Shown here: positions 1 through 22,353 of the stretch, piece by piece
Layout of the letters: every line of letters starts with the position of its first letter
Numbering within the stretch: position 1 is the stretch's first letter
Source of the DNA: Escarpia spicata
Taxonomy: Eukaryota > Annelida > Polychaeta > Sabellida > Siboglinidae
Direction: 5' to 3'
Assembly (NCBI GenBank): GCA_963995525.1
Contig: OZ023213.1
Coordinates: forward strand, 35,722,293-35,786,292
Length of the DNA: 64,000 nucleotides
Made by a program: the position numbers and the translations under genes
The notes under the pieces: generated by a model
The model's input: the letters and a program-made list of their open reading frames with translations, nothing else
What the model was told of the DNA's origin: nothing
The model's database searches: none

Positions 1-491
1 TAACACAGAATATGTAAGTAAATGAAATACAATTGTTTGTGTTTTGGTTTATCGTAAATTTCTTTTGATTTCTTATGATAAAAACAATAATACTTATATG
101 TAAACATAACTATTTTCTCCATTTTTAACTGTTTCTTAACCAATTACCATGGATGCAACAGTAAAGCTTTACCAATAGAATGGTAATAATTCACATTTAA
201 AAGTAATAATTTTCATTAGTTCTAAACAACAACATGTAGACCAGTTACATTTTGATGATGTTTAAGACTACAAAATAAATGTATGTACATTAAACAAACC
301 TGCTGTGTTTTGTTGAAAATCTGCCCAGCAACAAAAATATGTGCTCTACAACAAGTTTGTTATGCAATTTAATATTTCTGTGACAAATAATAGGGACATA
401 TGTACCGATACGTTATCATGACTTTCATTTGAAGCTTTAGTGTATGGGAAATCTGTAGCAGATCAGAACATGTGCATGAATGGGTCTCTAC

Positions 492-1517
492 CTGTTTGGA
501 GCACTCTTCTGAGAATGGTTGCAAGAACTCTTCCTCTGTAATTTCCCCTCGTTCCAGCTGTGCCCAGGCTCCCGTCTCCCCGTTTGCTTCAAGGGAACGC
601 AGGATCAGCCCAGGAGGGAGCTTGAATCGCACCTCAAACTCTGAAACATGATGGTCAACTAGTCAACAAACACCATTCTTTCTCTCACTCTCCCTCCCTC
701 CCTCCCTCCCTCCCTCCCTCCCTCCCTCCCTCCCTCCCTCCCTCCCTCCCTCCCTCCCTCCCTCTCACCCTCTCCCTCATTCTTCCTCCATTTCAAACTC
801 TGAAATATAATGATCAAACAGTCAACAAACATAATTCTTTCTCTCGTTCCCTCTCCACTTATTTTAAACCTTCTCCCCCGTTCCACATATCCTTACCATA
901 ATTCCTAATGCCAATAACACATTACCATTCCTTTCACATGGGAATTACCTCTTTTAACTTTAAATGAGACTTGTTTTCTTTCCCAATATTCTGACCCATG
1001 CCATTGTCAGCAGAGTGATGCCATGTCACATGACCAGGGTTATTTTTTCACAGCTTTCGCTACTTGACTTTTGTCCACCGATGAAGGTCAAGTGAGTATG
1101 TTGAACTATTCGGAAAAAACATTTATTAAATGTTTTGAGAGGTGGCACGGCAAATTTAATCAGATTTCACACAATTTAATTATAGGAAAACGGATTAAAA
1201 TTTATTTGTTGCTCTGCTCCTATGTGAAATGTGATAAAAATCATACGTACGTACAACATTTTAAATGCAGTTTTGCTCCATTACAAATGCTCACCAGAAA
1301 AGATACGCGCTGGTGAAGGGAATATCACCCCAGCCAAGTCAAATATAACAGCCTTTGGTCGTCGACCGTGTGGTGTTCTATCTTGCCACATGGTGGCACT
1401 AGTGGTCAGTGGCATCACACGCTGCATCCTGAAAGTGTGCCGACCTGGCCAATTTCCCGACATCGATTCTGTGACCATCCTGTAAATATAACATGGCGTA
1501 TTTAAAGGGGAAGGCAA
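492..1517 (-). CDS. ACAD10: ACAD10-like protein, N-terminal HAD-domain exons (partial, runs off left edge)
   Basis: Two exons are visible: 1517..1295 and 640..492. Exon A reads ...RRPKAVIFDLAGVIFPSPAR and ends at donor GTGAGC in phase 1. Exon B starts after TTTCAG, rebuilds a Glu codon, and reads FKLPPGLILRSLEANGE... EITEEEFLQPF, ending in phase 0 at a GT donor. The FDxxGVIxPSP block followed by a charged GEIT helix is the start of a haloacid-dehalogenase fold as in vertebrate ACAD10. In full-length ACAD10 a kinase-like domain and an acyl-CoA dehydrogenase domain follow; these would lie beyond base 1. As in ACAD10, the second Asp of HAD motif I is missing (FDLAG). The Arg-rich leader could be a mitochondrial presequence. 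The start is uncertain: the first ATG at 1517 is used, but an acceptor-like TTTCAG just before an in-frame ATG near 1430 would make that the exon start. An EPHX2-like phosphatase is the main alternative. Confidence 0.72.
692..766. repeat. (CCCT)n microsatellite
   Basis: A run of TCCC units lies in the intron just upstream of the second ACAD10-like exon. Read in frame it gives only a Gly-Arg-Glu-Gly array, so the ORF across it is not a gene. Confidence 0.95.
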
Positions 1518-1866
1518 TCCTACTTAGTGTGTGTGATGCGGTAAAATAATAAATTACAGTATGTTATGAATATCTTTATGATGTGCATTAGATTACCAAA
1601 CAAGAGTAATAGTATTTTTCTTTTTCTAAAGGTAGATGCTTACTCAGCTGACCAAAGCTTATGTAAGACTTAAATCAAATTAAAAAAAATTATTTTACAT
1701 TTGTGCTGAACTACAAAGCACACGCGCACACGCATACACATATGAGTGCATGCACACACACTTGTGCACATAGATGCACTGATGTCATGGTAATTTAATG
1801 CATTTGTGTTTATATAGTGCAAACAGAATGCCTGCCAACTAGTAGCATTAGGCACATATGGACACA
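1518..1866. other. Spacer upstream of ACAD10-like gene
   Basis: AT-rich sequence with a short imperfect CA/CATG run near 1720-1770. This may hold the 5' UTR or promoter of the ACAD10-like gene. No TATA box or exon is convincing. Confidence 0.4.
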
Positions 1867-1996
1867 TAACAGACAGACAGACAGACAGTATTTATTTTTA
1901 CCATCATAAGTACATAAGACAGACAGACAGACAGACAGACAGACAGTATTTATTTTGACCATCATAAGTACATAAACTACAATATAAAATTAATTG
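1867..1996 (-). repeat. Duplicated LINE 3' tail with (CTGT)n
   Basis: Two 58-bp units, each an (ACAG)n run followed by TATTTATTTT and CCATCATAAGTACATAA. Read on the minus strand this is the 3' end of the neighbouring retrotransposon: a polyadenylation-like AATAAA followed by a (CTGT)n tail, present twice in a row. A simple-repeat tail is typical of several non-LTR families that lack poly(A). Confidence 0.75.
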
Positions 1997-4083
1997 TAAG
2001 GTCAGGGAGCCTCCCATTAAGACAATTATATGCCGCTATCATGGGAGCCATCCTACTGATGTAACATAATTATATGATTACCACGTCATCAACTATATAT
2101 GCATACATATATGTGTAAACATAGTATGTTTAGTATAGTATATTATAGTATAGTAGAATACATAAATTAGTTTAAACAAATGCAAAGTCATGTCTAGTTT
2201 TAAGAATGACAGATGTAACAGTTAGAAATATGACAACATGATTCATAGTTCTTTCTTAATAAACTAATTTTTTGTATAAGTGGAAAAACCATATAAACTG
2301 TGTAGAAATGTTATCAAGGATGATGTTTGGAGTATTGTTAACAGTTTGTATAATGTTGTGTCTGATGTATTTTTTTGCATATTGATGATTAACTCTGGGA
2401 ATAAATAAGTTGTTTTTACCACGTGTGTTGTATTGGTGAATTGCAAAGTTATATGTGTATGGAATTCCACTGAAATATTCTGGTATAACCTTGTTGATCA
2501 ATTTGTAATACAATTTGAGCTGTTGGAGTCTATAGATGTCATCCAGCTTAAGAAATTTACATTCTTTGAAGATGGGATCTGTGTGAGAATTGTATTTACT
2601 TGAAGTAACTATTCGCAGTGCTTTCTTTTGAAGTTTAAAAATGCGATGGGCTTGATAACCCCACACCAATATGCCATAATTAATCTTGGGAAGAATGAGC
2701 GAATTGTACATTATAGATAATATATTCTTAGGTAATACATGTTTAAGTTTATTTTAAATTCCAATTATTTTATTTATTTTATTCGCTGTTTTGTTTATAT
2801 GGCTATTCCAATTTAGGTGTTGGTTTATGGCGATACCTAACAAATTAAAATCATGTACACATTCAATATTTGTCCCATCAATTTCTATTTTAGGAAATTC
2901 GATTTCCTTTTGGGACATGTGAAATACCATGAATTTTGTTTTTTTAATGTTAAGAGAAAGTTTGTTTGCCTTTAGCCACCTGCATATATTTTCTAATTCT
3001 TTATTTATATTTTGGACTTGGCCATCCGGAGATTGGAATTTATTCAATGTACTAAAAAGACTGGTGTCGTCTCAATATATTATGAATTTAAAATGATCCC
3101 TTGAAAATATTATGTCATTAATATACTGTAGATGATAAATAAAAGGGGTCCTAAAATAGACACCAGTGTTTATGGCAGCTTCTTCCGACTTGTAAGCGCC
3201 AATTTCAACATATTGCTTACGATTGTGTAAGTAGTTTTTACATAGATCTAATGCTGCACCATTTATTCCATAATAATTTAGTTTTTGTAAGAATATGTTA
3301 TGATCAATTGTGTCAAAGGCTTTTGAGAGGTCTAGGTATATGTTTATTGGAGTTGCCAATTGGTCAAGTTGTTGGACAACTCTGTCTATTATTTCTAGAG
3401 TGGCAAGTTCCGTAGAATGGTTTTCCCTAAACCCGTATTGATTCTTACAGTATAAGTTATTGGAATTGAACTGTTTTTTTTTCACGTGAACGATTTGCTC
3501 TCCCACTCTGACGAAGACTTTGCCATCTTTCGTCCACACAGTTTTTCTCTCCTTGATGTTGCTGATGCAGAAGCGATGTAGTTCAGCACGTTTTTTTGTT
3601 AACAGTTCGTTCATGTAAACGTTGGTGCCTTTAAGGGTTTTTTGACCAGAGTAGAGTTCATCTTTTTTACGAGTCGCAAATTTTACGACCATTAGTCTTC
3701 CTTGGCGTCGGTTGTCACGGTTGTCGCGGTTGTCTCTGGTTGGTAGTCGATGGGCTTTGCTAATGTCGCTTACGTTTATCGTGACATCTGGGAATTTGCT
3801 CTGGACAAAAGTTACGAACGTTTTTTCATCTGTCTCGGGCAACCCATTTATAACCAAACAATCTTGTCTTGAGTATTGTTCAATTTCGTCCAGTTGTGTT
3901 TCCATGTTTTGTTATGGTTTGTAATTTGTTGGTCGACATTGTCACTTCGCTCGCTTCAACAATCTTTTTTTGCCTTTGAGTTTGGCCTGGGCATGTTGAG
4001 AAGTTGAGAAGTCTCAGCAATTTACCACAAAGTCGAACCTTATTCACTCCACGACGGAGGTCATGAGTGACCGACGTAATCAC
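1997..4083 (-). mobile_element. Scrambled non-LTR retrotransposon (LINE): ORF1-like piece joined to reverse transcriptase piece
   Basis: Minus strand. A 277-codon frame (3905..3072) begins with an ORF1-type segment (IEQYSRQDCLVINGLPE, then SKAHRLP, as in L1/Tx1-like ORF1 proteins). At about residue 145 it passes directly into reverse transcriptase (YGFRENHSTELATLEIIDRV, DLSKAFDTIDH). The whole endonuclease domain and the start of RT are therefore missing. The GVPQG block is frameshifted, and the catalytic YADD has become Tyr-stop-Asp-Asp near 3075. RT continues at 3047..2754 (LKANKLSLNIKKTKFMVF) and 2711..2256 (LILPKINYGILVWG, ALRIVTSS). The 4083..3880 frame may be the ORF1 start. The element is dead. 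The clade is not assigned; the RT resembles Jockey/CR1-group elements more than L1, so a chimera is possible. Confidence 0.85.
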
Positions 4084-4283
4084 TACTTCAGCTCATGTTG
4101 GTGCACTGCCATCGGTGGCGCTTCGACAGGCAGGCAGCCAGCTTTGAAATGGCGAACACAACAAGTATTCATCACGGTCCGGTGACGATCACTACTGGCT
4201 GCTGGTAACGTAGCCACCTGTAGTGACCATTGGCGGGAAGCCCAACCAACATAAATTTGCACAAATGTCAAAATTCACATGGA

Positions 4284-5293
4284 GTTAACTCGCCCCATGT
4301 GCATCCGCGCGCATCCCGGACAACTTACGGAAATCCCTGCCAATTTCCAGGTTCGAACGTGAAGTCTGCCAATCAAATTCTGCTGCTTATTTGACGAGGA
4401 TCATCAATGCACCGACATCACTGTGATCACGTGATAGCAACCTAATTTAATTAGATAATAACAGTTTGGAATGAGTACTTTTTATATAATTCTAGATAAT
4501 ATGACATAGAATTTATTGTTGTTGACATTGTAATAATGGGGGACCTGTCTTTAATTGTCACCAAAAATCAGATTCAGATTGCCAAATTGAACATCATTTG
4601 GGTTGACGTCAGCTATATAAATAATGGTATATGAATTGCCATTCATTTTAACAACATACATTGTCTGTAATCTCTGTACTGGTATTCTGTATGGATCATG
4701 ATGGTTCTGTCAGCTTCTGTAATGTGAATGCGACGCTCCTGTTATTCAACTTTTTATTCACCACACTCGTGACTGAGTCAGTGAGTGATAAATTATTATA
4801 TTATGTCTCTGAGTCCGACAGCTAGAGCGTGGACTTTTTTTTACAAACTTTTCGTGTTTACATTACAACTTTCCTAAAATGTGTTCACTTCAGTAATTAC
4901 CTCTTCTTTGCTGCTAGACATAGATGTCTGGCAAACATTGCGTCACCAAACACTAGCGGTTTTAAGGGCCACCGAAATGGCCTAACATATAAAATGCATC
5001 ACACCATCTGGGATGCAAAACTGAAATGGTTAGCACTTAGTCTTAGAAAAGAACCGATCAATCAGCCAAAAATTACACTCTAGCGAGTCCAGTCCAGGGT
5101 TGTGTAGTCGCATAATCGGTCTTAAATCAATGCAAGTGTACTAATTATTATGTTCAATAACTGGTAATGTTGAAAATACTTATGTTAACTCGAGCAATTA
5201 CAATGTAATTTATTCACAAGAAATAACTCGGTCGTTATTGTTCGTCTATTATAGCCGACCAAAAAACAACGAAGTCCAAAATAGAAAAGAAAC
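4284..5293. other. Intergenic region and DPH1 5' flank
   Basis: No coding region recognised. Short GC-richer stretches (4280-4400) give way to AT-rich sequence. The last ~80 bases before 5294 are probably DPH1 5' UTR. No TATA box is obvious, consistent with a housekeeping promoter. Confidence 0.4.
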
Positions 5294-15705
<10,412 letters not shown>

Positions 15706-15726
15706 GAGGAACACACGTAGGGGGGG

Positions 15727-15763
15727 AATAAAGGGTTTGGGAACAATATTGACAATGAATAAA
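15727..15763 (+). terminator. DPH1 polyadenylation signals
   Basis: Two AATAAA hexamers (15727-15732 and 15758-15763) lie 22 and 53 bases after the DPH1 stop. Either could direct 3' end formation. Confidence 0.55.
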
Positions 15764-16699
15764 TTGGGCTGTGTGAAGTGTCTTGCCATGAGGTTAACTG
15801 GCGTTCTCGTGCAAAGGATTGTGATACATCTTGTATTATGAAGGCAGTGACCAGGGTGGAGACTGACTCGTTTACACTACCTGTGCGTGTGCGTGCGTGC
15901 GTGCTTGTGTGTGTGTGTGCAAGCGTGCGTGCGCAATTACATAAACAATGACATTTCACAACCATGTACAAAGATTAATAAAGTATTGAAACAATTCAAA
16001 CGCGGTTGTATGCTTCTAATATCATCCAAGCGAATACATGGCACTGCTGGAACCGTTCAGAATTTGCTTATCTAGTTGGAAGGCATGCATTACTGCAGCT
16101 GTTACCTTGCGTGGACGTTTCAACTAATTCATAGTGCGCTCGTCTGTTGTGCGTTGCTACCGCTGGCGACAAATTTCTCTAGATGTCGCCAGGAGAGAAA
16201 GCCAAGTCAAACAAACCAACCAACGTACGAACGAACGAACTGTCTACCGCTAAACTGTTCGTTTCAGTCGTTTACGATCGAACGTCGATCGGTTTGATAG
16301 ATGTGTGTATCTGGGTCTGCTAAGTGTTACCTGATATATAGTTGCATGGGTCTGACACACGTGCCTTGGCACATCTTGTCATGCATGTTTCCGCCTGCCC
16401 GCAATAGCCGACACCACTTACCTAAGAAACTAAACCTGGCAACTACATATGATGGTACATGTGTAACATGTTACACGCCCCCTAGTGAGCGTTACCACAG
16501 TACAAAAAAATCGAGACAAAATAAATGCTTCCGCGATCAGCTTGACCTTCCCGAATTACGAGGAAGAATGGCATAAGGTCACACAGAGTGTCCAGCCACG
16601 AGGCATCTCTATGTCTTATCGCGTGTTACGCTGGCAGTGTCCAGGTCGGAGACATTGAACTTGACCCGTTTTATCCGCACGTGATTAGCAAACAAACTG

Positions 16700-16782
16700 T
16701 ATATAAAACTAATTGTTTGTTTAGCGTTCCAACCAGTTAGAAAATAGCTCTCCAAACCCAGGCATCCGCACAAGCGAAAAGT
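16700..16782 (+). promoter_or_regulatory. TATA-containing promoter-like stretch with splice donor
   Basis: TATATAAAA at 16700-16708 is followed about 75 bp later by AAAA|GTAAGT (donor GT at 16781). This copies the TATA, short untranslated exon and donor layout of the two globin genes, and a CACGTG E-box lies at 16679-16684. It is 5.5 kb upstream of the orphan globin exon. No sequence match to the globin UTR exon is seen, so the link is only positional. Confidence 0.25.
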
Positions 16783-18901
16783 AAGTTAATCTATACCGTG
16801 TTGTGATTCGTCATCAAGTGTGTCAACGGCTGCTTTTAGTCACAATACTTGTCGACACGTGTTGCATCACTTGTTTGTCACTAGCCGTTGGTATCTGGCG
16901 TTCTCATCACGCAGGACTCCACCCTTTGGACACCGTGGCATTGTGAACAGAAACACATGTAGCCGGGACAACTCATGTCGCGTGACGGCATACAGGTGGG
17001 CATTTCACGTGTCTGCGTGCATGTGTATGCATGTGGGTACGTGTAATTTACGTAAGTTACGTACATTTGAGCAAAAAGTACGCGTGCCATTACAAACAAT
17101 CGATTTACGTCCGTCTAACGTGCTGTACGAACCCTAAAACTGGCAGGAACCCTTAAACTACGGGGAATTTAAAAACAAATAAAAACGCTACCTTACTTTG
17201 AGAGGTCGTACATGAACCGCTGAAAATTTGACGCCGAATCGCAAACCGTCTAGAAGGAAAACCTTAACATAGCCACATAAAAGTTGTATACACTAGCTCG
17301 GTTATAGTTCGATGTTGTAGCTCTATATCTGTTGCCGCCATCGTTAATCACCTAGTACACTCGCCATATATTACTACAGGCTTGGGACACTCGAGTGAAT
17401 TTATTTTAAAACAAGTTATAACAAAATGTGTCGTAGCATCAAATATATTATTTCCTTCCTTGTATGCAATGCAGTCGTTCGGTACCGCACGCTAATCTAC
17501 TTGTCAAGGTCACAACCAAGAATAAACTGGGTCAGTCGTTTAATCGTGTCATAGAAGAGGATTCTTGCTATCAGCACCACGTGTCTGCTCCACATTTATT
17601 TACATGTTATACTTAACATTAAAATAAATGTGTTGACGAAATGCTGTATGCCTTAATTTGTTTATATAAAGTCGTTACCACTTTTATGGTTCCATCCGCA
17701 TGTTATACGGACGTTTCATGTACTCTTCTACGATTGTTCCGAGGCCGCCGGTCAGGTGCATGACGACGTTTTACGTAACTGGCATTAACCGGAGCAATTG
17801 TTACGTCATGGCATACGTCATTTACGATTACTCCGGGAAACCGTCTTCTGCGTACGGGTGTAGCACCACACGGAGGGTGGACTGTTTATTAGTAATTTGT
17901 AATATAATAATGTTAAAAAACGGGTGTAAAACATAAACAGAAAGTGTAAAACGAAGTTATATTTTCTAAGTAAATCAATATGCAAGATGGTCCTTTCATA
18001 CCCAGCCTCCAAACGACGAGATTTCGTCTACAAGATAAGTGCAAAGTGTGTTGTAAGAATGTTAAAATGTTTACAGTCAACCACTTGGAAACGTAAATTA
18101 TGCTCGTAGCCAAGCACCGCATTCTCGTATTGCGGCCTCTTCTTTTGGATTCGCCGATATTCTACACCGCCGTGGTAGTATCAATATCAATGTCATTAGT
18201 TTAAACACTCATTTGTTGTGTCGACCCCGTGCATACGTATACACGAAAGCGTATACTATATGAAATACACAAATATGCACGTTAGGGGTCAAGGCAAGAA
18301 AATGGGCACTGTGATAAATATTCACATTACATCGATAATAATAACTTTTTAGAATGTGCTGTATAAATGGGTTATAACTGTTATGTACGCCAATTGACAC
18401 CAGTCTAGGAAGAACGTAGTATAGGCCCATATAACAAGTATTATAACTTGCAATTATATACTATTTATTTAAGAGTAGATCCAATTTAAATAATTTTGCT
18501 ACAGACTAAAAGTGAAGTTTCTTTATAATAAACATACAAATCTACTATCTAGCGCTGGAAAATAAAATTGACAAATTTTTATACAAAAAAAACGTACATT
18601 AGCACCCGTACTAGGCCTTAACAGTGCGAGTGATTTATTGTTGATCAAACAGCATGTTTTACGCAAATATGGCCTTAACAGGTCAACGACGATTTTATGT
18701 GATAACATTTTGTGATCTGCATCCTGGACATACAGTGTCAGTGGACATACAGTGTCAGTGGACATGTATGATGATGATGCCAAGGTTTATTTTGTGTTGT
18801 CTTTGTCAGGCAGCTTTTACCTGTTTACAGACGACATCGTAGTTGTAACCTGTTCCGGTAACTACACTGACACTTAGACCAGTATCACACACACGCATGC
18901 A

Positions 18902-18905
<4 letters not shown>

Positions 18906-18974
<69 letters not shown>

Positions 18975-18987
18975 CACACACACACAC
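18906..18987. repeat. (AC)n microsatellite
   Basis: About 80 bp of AC with one interruption. Confidence 0.97.
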
Positions 18988-19177
18988 CAACATTATATCC
19001 CTTCCTCTTGTCGTTGACAAATTCATGCTCATTCTCTGACCGACTGACGAAGTGTGTATTCGATTTTGTGTTCCATCAGTATGTTGAGCGCAGTTATTAG
19101 ATCTGCACAATTTGCAAATACGCTAGATTATGCTGTGCAAATATCGGATATAACAAAATTGTGTTTAGGTGTTCGGC

Positions 19178-20747
19178 TTACAGCTTTTCAGACAACCATA
19201 CTACAGCAGTTCCCGACAGGTATATGAGGTTTGCGGTAATGTTGTCCACAAGGGTATCCAACTCTCTCCTCGAGATATCCATCCCTATCCCTCTTGAGAC
19301 GGGATGTGTGGCACTGGATGAAGTAGTTTTGTTGTTCCACAACTGTGGTGAGCCACACGATTGGTGTGTTGAAGCAGTACGGCCCGTGTCGGTGGAATGC
19401 GATTGATTTGTCTCCCTTTCAGTGTGAACAGCTTGTTCCACTGTACATCAGGATGGTGAACCTCTCGATGGTTGACATTACAGGCTCCATATCCTGAAGC
19501 GTTGGTGCATCTTACAGAATGCGTCAGTGGCTTCCGGGTAGACATTCCAAGTGTCCCACGCACTATTCGTCCCCTCACTTTCAAAACAGCTGACATTGTC
19601 CCATCAGGTGAACCCGTGAAAAACGGAAGACTTTCGCACACTCTCCAAGTAAGCGTGATATCGCGTGAGCAGGCATGTATCTGAATTTATTTCCAGTACC
19701 AACCGCTACCTAGACTGATTCCAGTGAATACCTTAGCAGGGTGAAGTGGACGACCGCAAGAACAGCAAAGTCACTGGCATGTCGTGACGTTCTTGTTCCC
19801 ATACTTTGCAGCATCGCCGACGTGAACCGTCATTCTGGTGTCCGCCTTTTCGTGTGGTACAAGAAGACAAGCCGCCGATATCTCGCGGTTGTAGCAGTTC
19901 CACAGTGTCGTTGAACGTGTTAATTACCTGCTTGCCTGTGTGCTGCCGCAAATCATCAACAACGTGTATGAAGAACGGAAACACCTCCATCTTGTTCTCG
20001 TCACACCATAAGTAGTCATTTCAATGTCTTGGCAAAGGCGAGTTGGTTGTGCTCCACACGACGGTGAACACCCTTCCCTCTTCGCTGCCTTTCATGTTCT
20101 TTAAGATTGCCACATTTGTAAACATCCCAGACAATGTCAACACGATGTTTACTGCTAAGCTGTGACATAACATATGCAGCAAATTCCGTTGTTCGATATT
20201 GGCCGACAAGCTTGGTTCTCATGTGAGAAGAACTTTGCAACAACACAGTTTCTCACTTGGCAAGCGACATACATACAGCTGGCAAAACAACGAACAGTCA
20301 CTTCGGAGAGCCGACAGTTGGATCTTGGAGTTTGATTTCTCTCTTTTGGACGACGTTGCAAAAAGACGAAATTTGTTTGTCTTGATCGGGACTTGAGGTT
20401 TCGTGCAATCTGTCTGATGCTCTTCAACAAATGTGTTGTATTGTCCCTGGTCAATAATTGTTTCTTTTATTCTCACCAAACTGTCAACAACACTCTCCTG
20501 GCAAAGACAAACATCACGGATGTCCAGAATTAGCATATCATTTCATTGTTCACAAAACGGATTGCCACATTCTTGAAATGTAGCTGTCAGAGAAGTAACA
20601 TCTTTGAGAAACTGACTTGGTTGACCATGTATGCATGTAATCGTCTATAGTTGACTCTGTAGGCGATTCAAATTCCCCGAGCCGCGCCATCTCTGGACAG
20701 GATATCATCCATCGGCGAAATGCAGCAGAGTTTTCGGTCAGACCCAC
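19178..20747 (-). pseudogene. Decayed copy 1 of an unnamed multicopy invertebrate protein family
   Basis: Collinear fragments on the minus strand in at least four frames: AAFRRWMISCPEMARL (20747..20550); LILDIRDV and SKIQLSALRSDCSLF (20536..20219); YVACQVRN and FFSHENQAC (near 20260-20210); LSSKHRVDIVWDVYKCG and RRGKGVHRRVE (20246..20016); FNDTVELLQPRDIGGL (19990 onward); ADTRM (19845..19831); DFAVLAVV (near 19765); LFTLKGRQ and IPPTRAVLLQHTNRVA (near 19400). From memory, these blocks occur in this order in long hypothetical proteins found in many copies in cnidarian, mollusc and other invertebrate genomes. Those proteins carry motifs like EADTR, RTVDTDVVVLAV, FTGCDTVS and a Cys-rich tail. 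The function is unknown. The D/E pattern recalls PIN/FEN-like nucleases, which is inference only. Many stops and frameshifts make this copy non-functional. The 21118..20879 frame may be its upstream part but is not recognised. Confidence 0.72.
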
Positions 20748-21164
20748 TGCAACACCGTCGCCTTTACCACGGCGTTATTTTGTTCATGCGTTTGACCGAT
20801 CGTTACCTTCGAGAACTAACGTGGTGTTTTTATGATAACGAAGCCAGAGGTGACGACAAACTCTTCATGCATAGCTTTCTATGTGGCCATGTTACTTGCA
20901 AGGCGCATGCGAGTGAGATGAACAACTTTCAGGAAAGAATCAGCCGTCCCAGATGTCATGGCTCCAACCTGGATCAGCAGGGCAGTTAATCCACTACCCT
21001 TCAGGAGAGCACCGATCATCATCGCCATCTCACGTGCATCTCGCGTAGCATTAGCACGAACTTGCTCTGTCCGTGACTGTCTGGCCAGGTTCACTGTATA
21101 TGCTTCGCACGAGCACACAGCGTCTGGTCCATGGCGATGACCGGTACCTGGTTATGGTTCAGAA

Positions 21165-22130
21165 TTGGTTTTCACGTCCGCCATTTAAAAAAATGGCTGA
21201 CATGTATGTCGGACAAGGTAAAATATAACATATATGAAATTGTTTCCTCGTAATACCTATATTTTGACATACAAATAACAGCTATATACATGACGTAGTT
21301 CTTAAGGTATGTAATAATTGGTTTTGACGGCCACCATTTTCTAAAATGGCGGATACGAATATCAACGAAAGTCGAATGCAAAATATTTGAATAATTGAAA
21401 TCACTGTCCACACACCTTTATCTTGACACCAACATTGCGGCTTTAGGTGGCGTAGTTCATAAGACATAGGAACGACAGTGTTGATGGCCGCCATCTTTAA
21501 AAATGGTGGATGTGAATGTCGGACAAGTCACTCTTCTTCATCTTCGTATTTAAACTGAAAAGCGTCATTAACTTGACGGCTGTTGTCAGTGTAGGAGGGT
21601 GCAATTGTTTTGTTTTGTTTTGTTTTGTGCAATGCAAGTTCACGAGGCTCCTTCATCTTACTCCTTCTCGGCCGCTAGCCTCCTCCGGAACGTGTCCAGT
21701 GACGGGGCGGTGACGGTTGATTCTGGGAGGGCATTCCACTGTCTCACTGTTCTTGGAAAAAAGGAGAAACGGTGGTAGTCGGCACTAGAATGTGGCACAA
21801 TATAAGCTTGGGTATGATTATGCCGGGTTGGTAGGTGTACGGGGGTCAGATAGAATATTTGAAATCTGCACCCTTGAAAACCTACATTTTGAGCTCAAGA
21901 TGACCGCTGCATGTGACGCAGTTCTCAAGATATGAGGATTATTAGTTTTGGCGGCCATTAAAAAAATGGCCGTCAGTGGCGTCCAGGGCAAATTCGGAGA
22001 TGCCCCGTGTCTAAGTATTTTTGTTTTGGTGATTACTAACTATGTGCCAAGTTTCATGCTTTTATGAAAAAGTGCATCATTTTTTAGTTATCTGCGGCAC
22101 TACATCTTGTTCTGTAAAGTTAAATATACG
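21165..22130. repeat. Palindromic GGCGGCCATTTT repeats flanking decayed copy 1
   Basis: Four degenerate palindromes of the type GGCGGCCAT-TTT-AAATGGC occur near 21180, 21335, 21488 and 21955. The first three are spaced about 150 bp apart and lie in similar sequence (a CTTGACATACA-like block, GACGTAGTTCTTAAGGTATG). The run continues with a block from TTTGAAATCTGCACCC to TGTGCCAAGTTTCATGC and ends at ATCTGCGGCACTAC (22090-22105). I recall this non-coding block next to members of the same protein family in other invertebrates. It lies upstream of the minus-strand coding relic and is probably part of the same element. Confidence 0.55.
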
Positions 22131-22212
22131 TGACGCCAACCTTCGCGCACACCACACACGGACTGATGGCCACATTTGTACACCTCATACATGGAACAAC
22201 ATTTGCTTTCAG

Positions 22213-22353
22213 GTGGTGGCGAAAATGCTGATGGGAGGTATGCCTCAGGTCGTTGAGGGCTTCAACCCCTACCCGTGGAAATCTGTAAAAATATACAAAA
22301 TCTCCCTACTCTTTCCGATCCTCGACGGTATGGCTGCAGGTCTGCCCGCATAG
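22213..22353 (+). pseudogene. Orphan extracellular globin last exon (pseudogene fragment)
   Basis: After an intron-like ACAACATTTGCTTTCAG the frame reads AKMLMGGMPQVVEGFNP, aligning with exon 3 of the two intact globins. It then carries 24 extra bases that replace the segment holding the disulfide Cys, and ends FPILDGMAAGLPA-stop. Homology to the globin gene at 40.4 kb continues for about 330 bp into the 3' UTR (ACGCATGCACACCACTTCG, GGCTCCCGGTTTGTTATGAC) and extends upstream into the intron end. It therefore arose by genomic duplication, not retrocopying. No exons 1 or 2 were found upstream, and the lost Cys argues against function. Confidence 0.8.

Larger units (their letters stand above)
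15764..19160. other. Gene-poor spacer right of DPH1
   Basis: No exon is supported. Contents: GC-moderate unique sequence, a promoter-like stretch at 16700-16780, two 17-bp tandem units TGGACATACAGTGTCAG at 18725-18758, and an (AC)n run. Short open frames here lack family resemblance. Confidence 0.5.

Noticed and set aside
1231..1485. 84-codon plus-strand frame
   Set aside because: Antisense to the ACAD10-like first exon, which carries the recognisable HAD motif on the minus strand.
4083..4271. 62-codon minus-strand frame upstream of the LINE ORF1
   Set aside because: Could be LINE 5' sequence, but there is no motif and no support as a gene.
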